From contig OY987225.1 of NCBI GenBank assembly GCA_963920705.1, forward strand, positions 35,007,458 through 35,071,457: a DNA stretch of 64,000 nucleotides, read 5' to 3'. Of this stretch, positions 60,476 through 64,000 are shown piece by piece. Source of the DNA: Odiellus spinosus (taxonomy: Eukaryota > Arthropoda > Arachnida > Opiliones > Phalangiidae). The stretch's first letter is position 1. Every line of letters begins with the position of its first letter. A program made the position numbers and the translations under genes. A model generated the notes under the pieces. It saw only the letters and a list, made by a program, of their open reading frames with translations, searched no databases and was not told the DNA's origin.

Positions 60476-63400
60476 ATGGTTCGAGTTCCAATCTCGAGGG
60501 ATTTCCGGTTGGTCATCATCTTTGGATCGATCTTAATCGCTACTTTAGCGCCCCCGTCTTCGAGCCACGGCATGATATTTTCGTCCACCAATCATCTCAG
60601 ACAATTGAACGTGTTGGAACTTCAATTGGGGTCCATTCTCGGACAGTACGTCCGAAAAACCGAGGACGCTCTCGACCAGGTCAAAAGGTCAGAGAAATTT
60701 AACATCTTACTATTATGTTCGGTTACCTCGCGAACTTGGGAACATTTAACGAAACTTGGGATTGAACAGGGGATAGTATAATATGTCCTAAAAACGGGGC
60801 AAGGTCAAAAGGTCATGGGAATTAAAATGATAAAAAGCAATCGTACTTAATTAATGAAAGATTACCTATTGAAATGGGTTAGTTTTTTGTATCTAGTTAT
60901 GTTAGGTTAGTTATTAGTTTGAAAATATATTTTTTTACTTTTTGAACGCGTACGCGTACTTGAAGCTATTTTATTCGCGACTGTAATAAATGGAAGCCTT
61001 AATCCCGTCAGAGTTAAATCTTATTTTATTTCACAGTTATCTTCGAGAAATTTCCGAAACTGATTTGAAACTTAACGCTCAAAACGAAGGAAGTAGTTTG
61101 GAAGGAGTCACCGCTAGCCAACAAATTAAAAATAAAATTTTTCCCGAGCCAGACGACGATTCCGCTTTCAATCCAATCAAAGCTTTTCACGTCATCAGAC
61201 GTTTAGCCATCGATATAAAACCCATTTACGAAATATTTAAAGCCCACGTCGAAATACCAAGTTAGTTTATCGCCACGATTGTCTGTCAATGTTTTTTCGC
61301 GACAAACTTACAATTGCAATTTGAGAAGTAGCTTTGAAGCGAAAATCAGAAGCCGATGAAACCATCCTTTGAAGTCTACTACTCCAATGTTCGATATAGC
61401 GCTCCTCTCTGTATGGGTAAAATTCCCAATTTTACGAGATCGGAGGGGTCCTACTTCATCCCCCCTGTCTACGGAAAATTGGAAATTCTCTCTCTCCACA
61501 AACGACGACGTTTTTTGGACGAACTCCGAGGCTGCTAGAGATATTCGCTCGACGAACTCCCGCTCCGAAAACACCTACCGTTAGGAGGCGTACGAATCGC
61601 GCCTTTTGAGAATAACCCATACAGAGAGGGGTAGACAAGACCCGGGAGTAATAGACTTCAAAGGAGGGTTTCATCGGCTTCTGCTAAAATCGATAATAAA
61701 ACGATTTAATCCTGTCAAAAATTAATAAATTATCCGAAATTCCGGAGGAGAAATAGGACAAGACAGACCTTCGCGTCTCTGCGGGTGGGAAAAATATCTT
61801 AGCTACGTTCACACTATCATTTCTTAATCGATTTGAAACGGTGAAATCAAACCGATCGATTGAAATCGCGTGCCAGAAAGCATTTTAAGCCTCACGATTT
61901 ATCGTAGCTTCGTCTATCGGTTGTGAAGATCGAATCGGTACGAAACTGGTTCCCGAAGCAGTTTTAAGAATCAAATCGATTCGATTTTAACAAACGAGTA
62001 TTTTTAGACTAAATGTATTTGAATAATTCGTGTTACGCTGAATTGAATTGTGAAAAACCAAAAATGGAAATATGATCGAACCATATCTGTTTATTGTTGG
62101 AAAAAATGTTGACAGGCGTCGCTTTAGTTCTCCACCCCGGCCTTCTAATATTCGTGTATAAATTGGGTTAAAGGCGTCTTAAGTTTGGTGGAAAGTCAGG
62201 CCCATTTGTTACCCTTGGAACGAGACCTTCACTCGGCCGCCCTGACTCTGGTACGATTGCAGGACACCTATAATCTCAATGTCAGTCAATTGGCGCGGGG
62301 AAACGTCTTAGGAATCAAGAAAAACACCAAATTTAGCGGTATAACGACTTTGGTAAAACAATTAAGTTTTAAGCTAATTATTAATGGAATCCGTAGCCAG
62401 GGATTGTTTGTATTTGGGTAAACACTCCTTCAATAATGGCTTCTACGGACACGCCTTGTCCTGGTTCGACGAGGCGCTCAAGTTGGCCGACTTGCCGGGG
62501 ACAAGTACTTCTTCCGGTTCAGCCACCGTCGACGAGGTCATGACTTTTAGAAAGACCGCCCTACAAGTTGTAAGTCTTAACCCAACACTAGCTAAGCCTA
62601 ATCAAATTTAATCTAACGCGGGTTCCAACGCGAAATTAATCAAACCCAACCTTAACTAATCTAAACCCACGTTATCGTAATCCAACTCACCTTGGCGTAA
62701 TCCAAATTTAACCCTAAACTAATCCCAACAGCGCGTCTTAGCTAAACTCACTTAACTATTTCCTCGTAGCACGACGAAGCTCTGAAACGAAAACTAGCCG
62801 ATGAAGGTTAGTTCATTTCTATTAAGCGGGTCGACATCAATTATAATTAGTCGATTATTAATAGAAGACCCGGAAGTGAACGACCCGCCCCAATTTCGAC
62901 TCAGAGAAGTCGGCTCCGATAAGTTCGACCATAACAAATTTAACCGTCTTTGCAAAGGCGAAAAACTTCTGGTAAGCTTCGAAATGAATGCCCAGTTAAG
63001 TACCATCGATGACGTCTTGTTTCATTCGCTAAGCCTTTGCGCGAAGAATCGGCTTTACGTTGTTACTACTCCCACCGTAACGAAGCGTTCTTGCTTTTGC
63101 AACCAATCAAAGTCGAGGAACATCACAAGAATCCCGCCGTCCTTCAGTTCCACGACCTGATCTCCGAGGACGAGGCCCGAGCTGTCCGAGATCTGGCCGC
63201 GCCCAAGGTAACTACCGTTGGTCAATTCCATTGGCTATTCGCTGTAGAACGAATTAAAACGAGCTGACAATTAATTCGTTGTTGGGTCGGGGTTCGGTTG
63301 ATCGTTCTAGTTGATTCGGGCCATGGTGCAAGGGTTGGGCGAGGTCAAACGCCTCGAGAGCAGCGAGCGGGTCAGTCAAACCGCTTGGTTGCATCCTGAC

Positions 63401-64000
63401 CACTCGGCCGTCGTTCATCGACTCAATCGAAGGGTTCAAATGGTCTCCGGACTCTCCACCGACGTCAATAGAGATCATAGCGAAGTCATGCAGGTAATTT
63501 TAACCTTAATTACAACTCGCGATCAATAATTGTTGTTCTTATCATCGATTGGACAAGGAATCTAGTACTTATCGTCGAAGAGGTTAAGATTTTTAGTACT
63601 TGTCATTGATAGGACAAGAGTTTTAGTACTTGTCATCGTTAGGACAAGAGTTTCAGTACTTGTCATCGTTAGGACAAGAGTTTTAGTACTTGTCATCGTT
63701 AGGACAAGAGTTTTAGTACTTGTCATCGTTAGGACAAGAGTTTTAGTACTTGTCATCGTTAGGACAAGAGTTTTAGTACTTATCATCGTTAGGACAAGAG
63801 TTTTAGTACTTGTCATCGTTAGGACAAGAGTTTTAGCAATAATCAGAGAGTAATGAAAGTTGTTTTGATACTTCGAGCAATTATTTTTGATTAAACCTTA
63901 CTTAGGTGGCGAACTACGGTATTGGTGGCTTTTACCAACCGCATTTTGACTATTTAATAGTCGATAAACCTGAGAGCGAGGTCAGTCCATCGACTATTTT
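60476..64000 (+). CDS. P4HA: Prolyl 4-hydroxylase alpha subunit, 3' end beyond the window
   Basis: The enzyme hydroxylates proline in collagen-like chains in the ER, using Fe(II), 2-oxoglutarate and ascorbate, in a tetramer with protein disulfide isomerase. Exons: 60476-60687, 61037-61260, 62174-62338, 62397-62569, 62770-62806, 62865-62971, 63034-63207, 63311-63493, 63906 to at least 63980; about 450 residues of an expected 530 to 550. A signal peptide (LVIIFGSILIATLA) is followed by the N-terminal dimerisation helices and the peptide-binding region (LVRLQDTYNLNVSQLARGNV; ARDCLYLGKHSFNNGFYGHA). The linker LCKGE and RCYYSHRNEAFLLLQPIKVE precede the double-stranded beta-helix. The HxD iron ligands are in PHFDY (63942-63950). 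The distal His and the 2-oxoglutarate Lys lie beyond the window. The last exon may stop at a gag|gtcagt donor (63980). The large intron 2 holds two repeats. Confidence 0.94.
61347..61683. mobile_element. 337-bp MITE, copy 3 (in P4HA intron 2)
   Basis: Same ends and the same 337-bp length as the two copies in lipase introns. Flanking 7-mers are cgaaaat (61340-61346) and ctaaaat (61684-61690), one mismatch. Confidence 0.9.
61801..61990. repeat. MITE-like element of the GTTCACACT-ended family (P4HA intron 2)
   Basis: It starts agctacgttcacactatc and contains atcgatttgaaacgg, gcttcgtctatcggttgt and gaatcggtacgaaactggtt, shared with 55505-55750. The right end is not recognisable. Confidence 0.6.
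63590..63836. repeat. Intronic minisatellite in P4HA, 30-bp unit with hairpin
   Basis: About eight copies of agtacttgtcatcgttagga plus caagagtttt follow each other in the P4HA intron 63494-63905. Each unit contains cttgtc and gacaag around an 8-nt loop. Most copies differ by one or two bases. Confidence 0.92.

Noticed and set aside
63562-63816. 84-codon TLVLTMTSTK-type minus-strand frame
   Set aside because: Translation of the 30-bp intronic minisatellite in P4HA.

Overview
The window is nuclear DNA of an AT-rich, intron-rich animal, most likely an arthropod or a close relative. The genes are split by mostly short GT-AG introns, and their products match metazoan families across full length. 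The kinase, the fasciclin-3-like adhesion protein and the expanded secreted acid-lipase family look arthropod-like. A short degenerate CCTAA run (the arthropod telomere unit) lies near 45455. The species cannot be named from sequence alone. No rRNA, tRNA or CRISPR array was recognised. Most coding sequences had to be rebuilt exon by exon; exon coordinates are given and phases were checked by hand.

Layout. 1-6061: GCK-III/MST3-type Ste20 kinase (+), first exon not found. 6062-10052: non-coding, with a tandem repeat. 10061-12513: a THAP-encoding DNA transposon with terminal inverted repeats and an exact 8-bp target duplication, lying just upstream of a GCC2/GCC185 golgin gene (+, 12758-19813). 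Then microcephalin MCPH1 (+, 20497-22493), COP9 signalosome subunit 6 (+, 23185-24895), a repeat-bearing gap, and a five-Ig transmembrane adhesion protein (-, 27290-29677). The last is head to head with Mediator subunit MED11 (+, 30384-30952), which converges on NUFIP1 (-, 30975-33249) with only 22 bp between stop codons.

34011-49486 holds four complete tandem acid-lipase genes, all on the minus strand (A, B, C, D), with MITEs and minisatellites in their introns and spacers. 49926-53911 is a nearly pure 12-bp minisatellite of about 330 units, open in several reading frames but not a gene. 53934-60475 is gene-poor and rich in degenerate repeats. 60476-64000 is a prolyl 4-hydroxylase alpha subunit (+), cut by the window end just after the first iron ligands.

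The single-copy genes are unrelated housekeeping genes packed closely, not a functional cluster. The lipases are a locally duplicated, probably digestive or secreted, family in which A and B have exchanged sequence recently. The most unusual material is repetitive: a 337-bp MITE family present three times at exactly the same length with 7-bp target duplications; a second MITE with a perfect 7-bp duplication; an 18-nt motif scattered at least 16 times in both orientations outside coding sequence; and a large internal duplication inside the 12-bp array.
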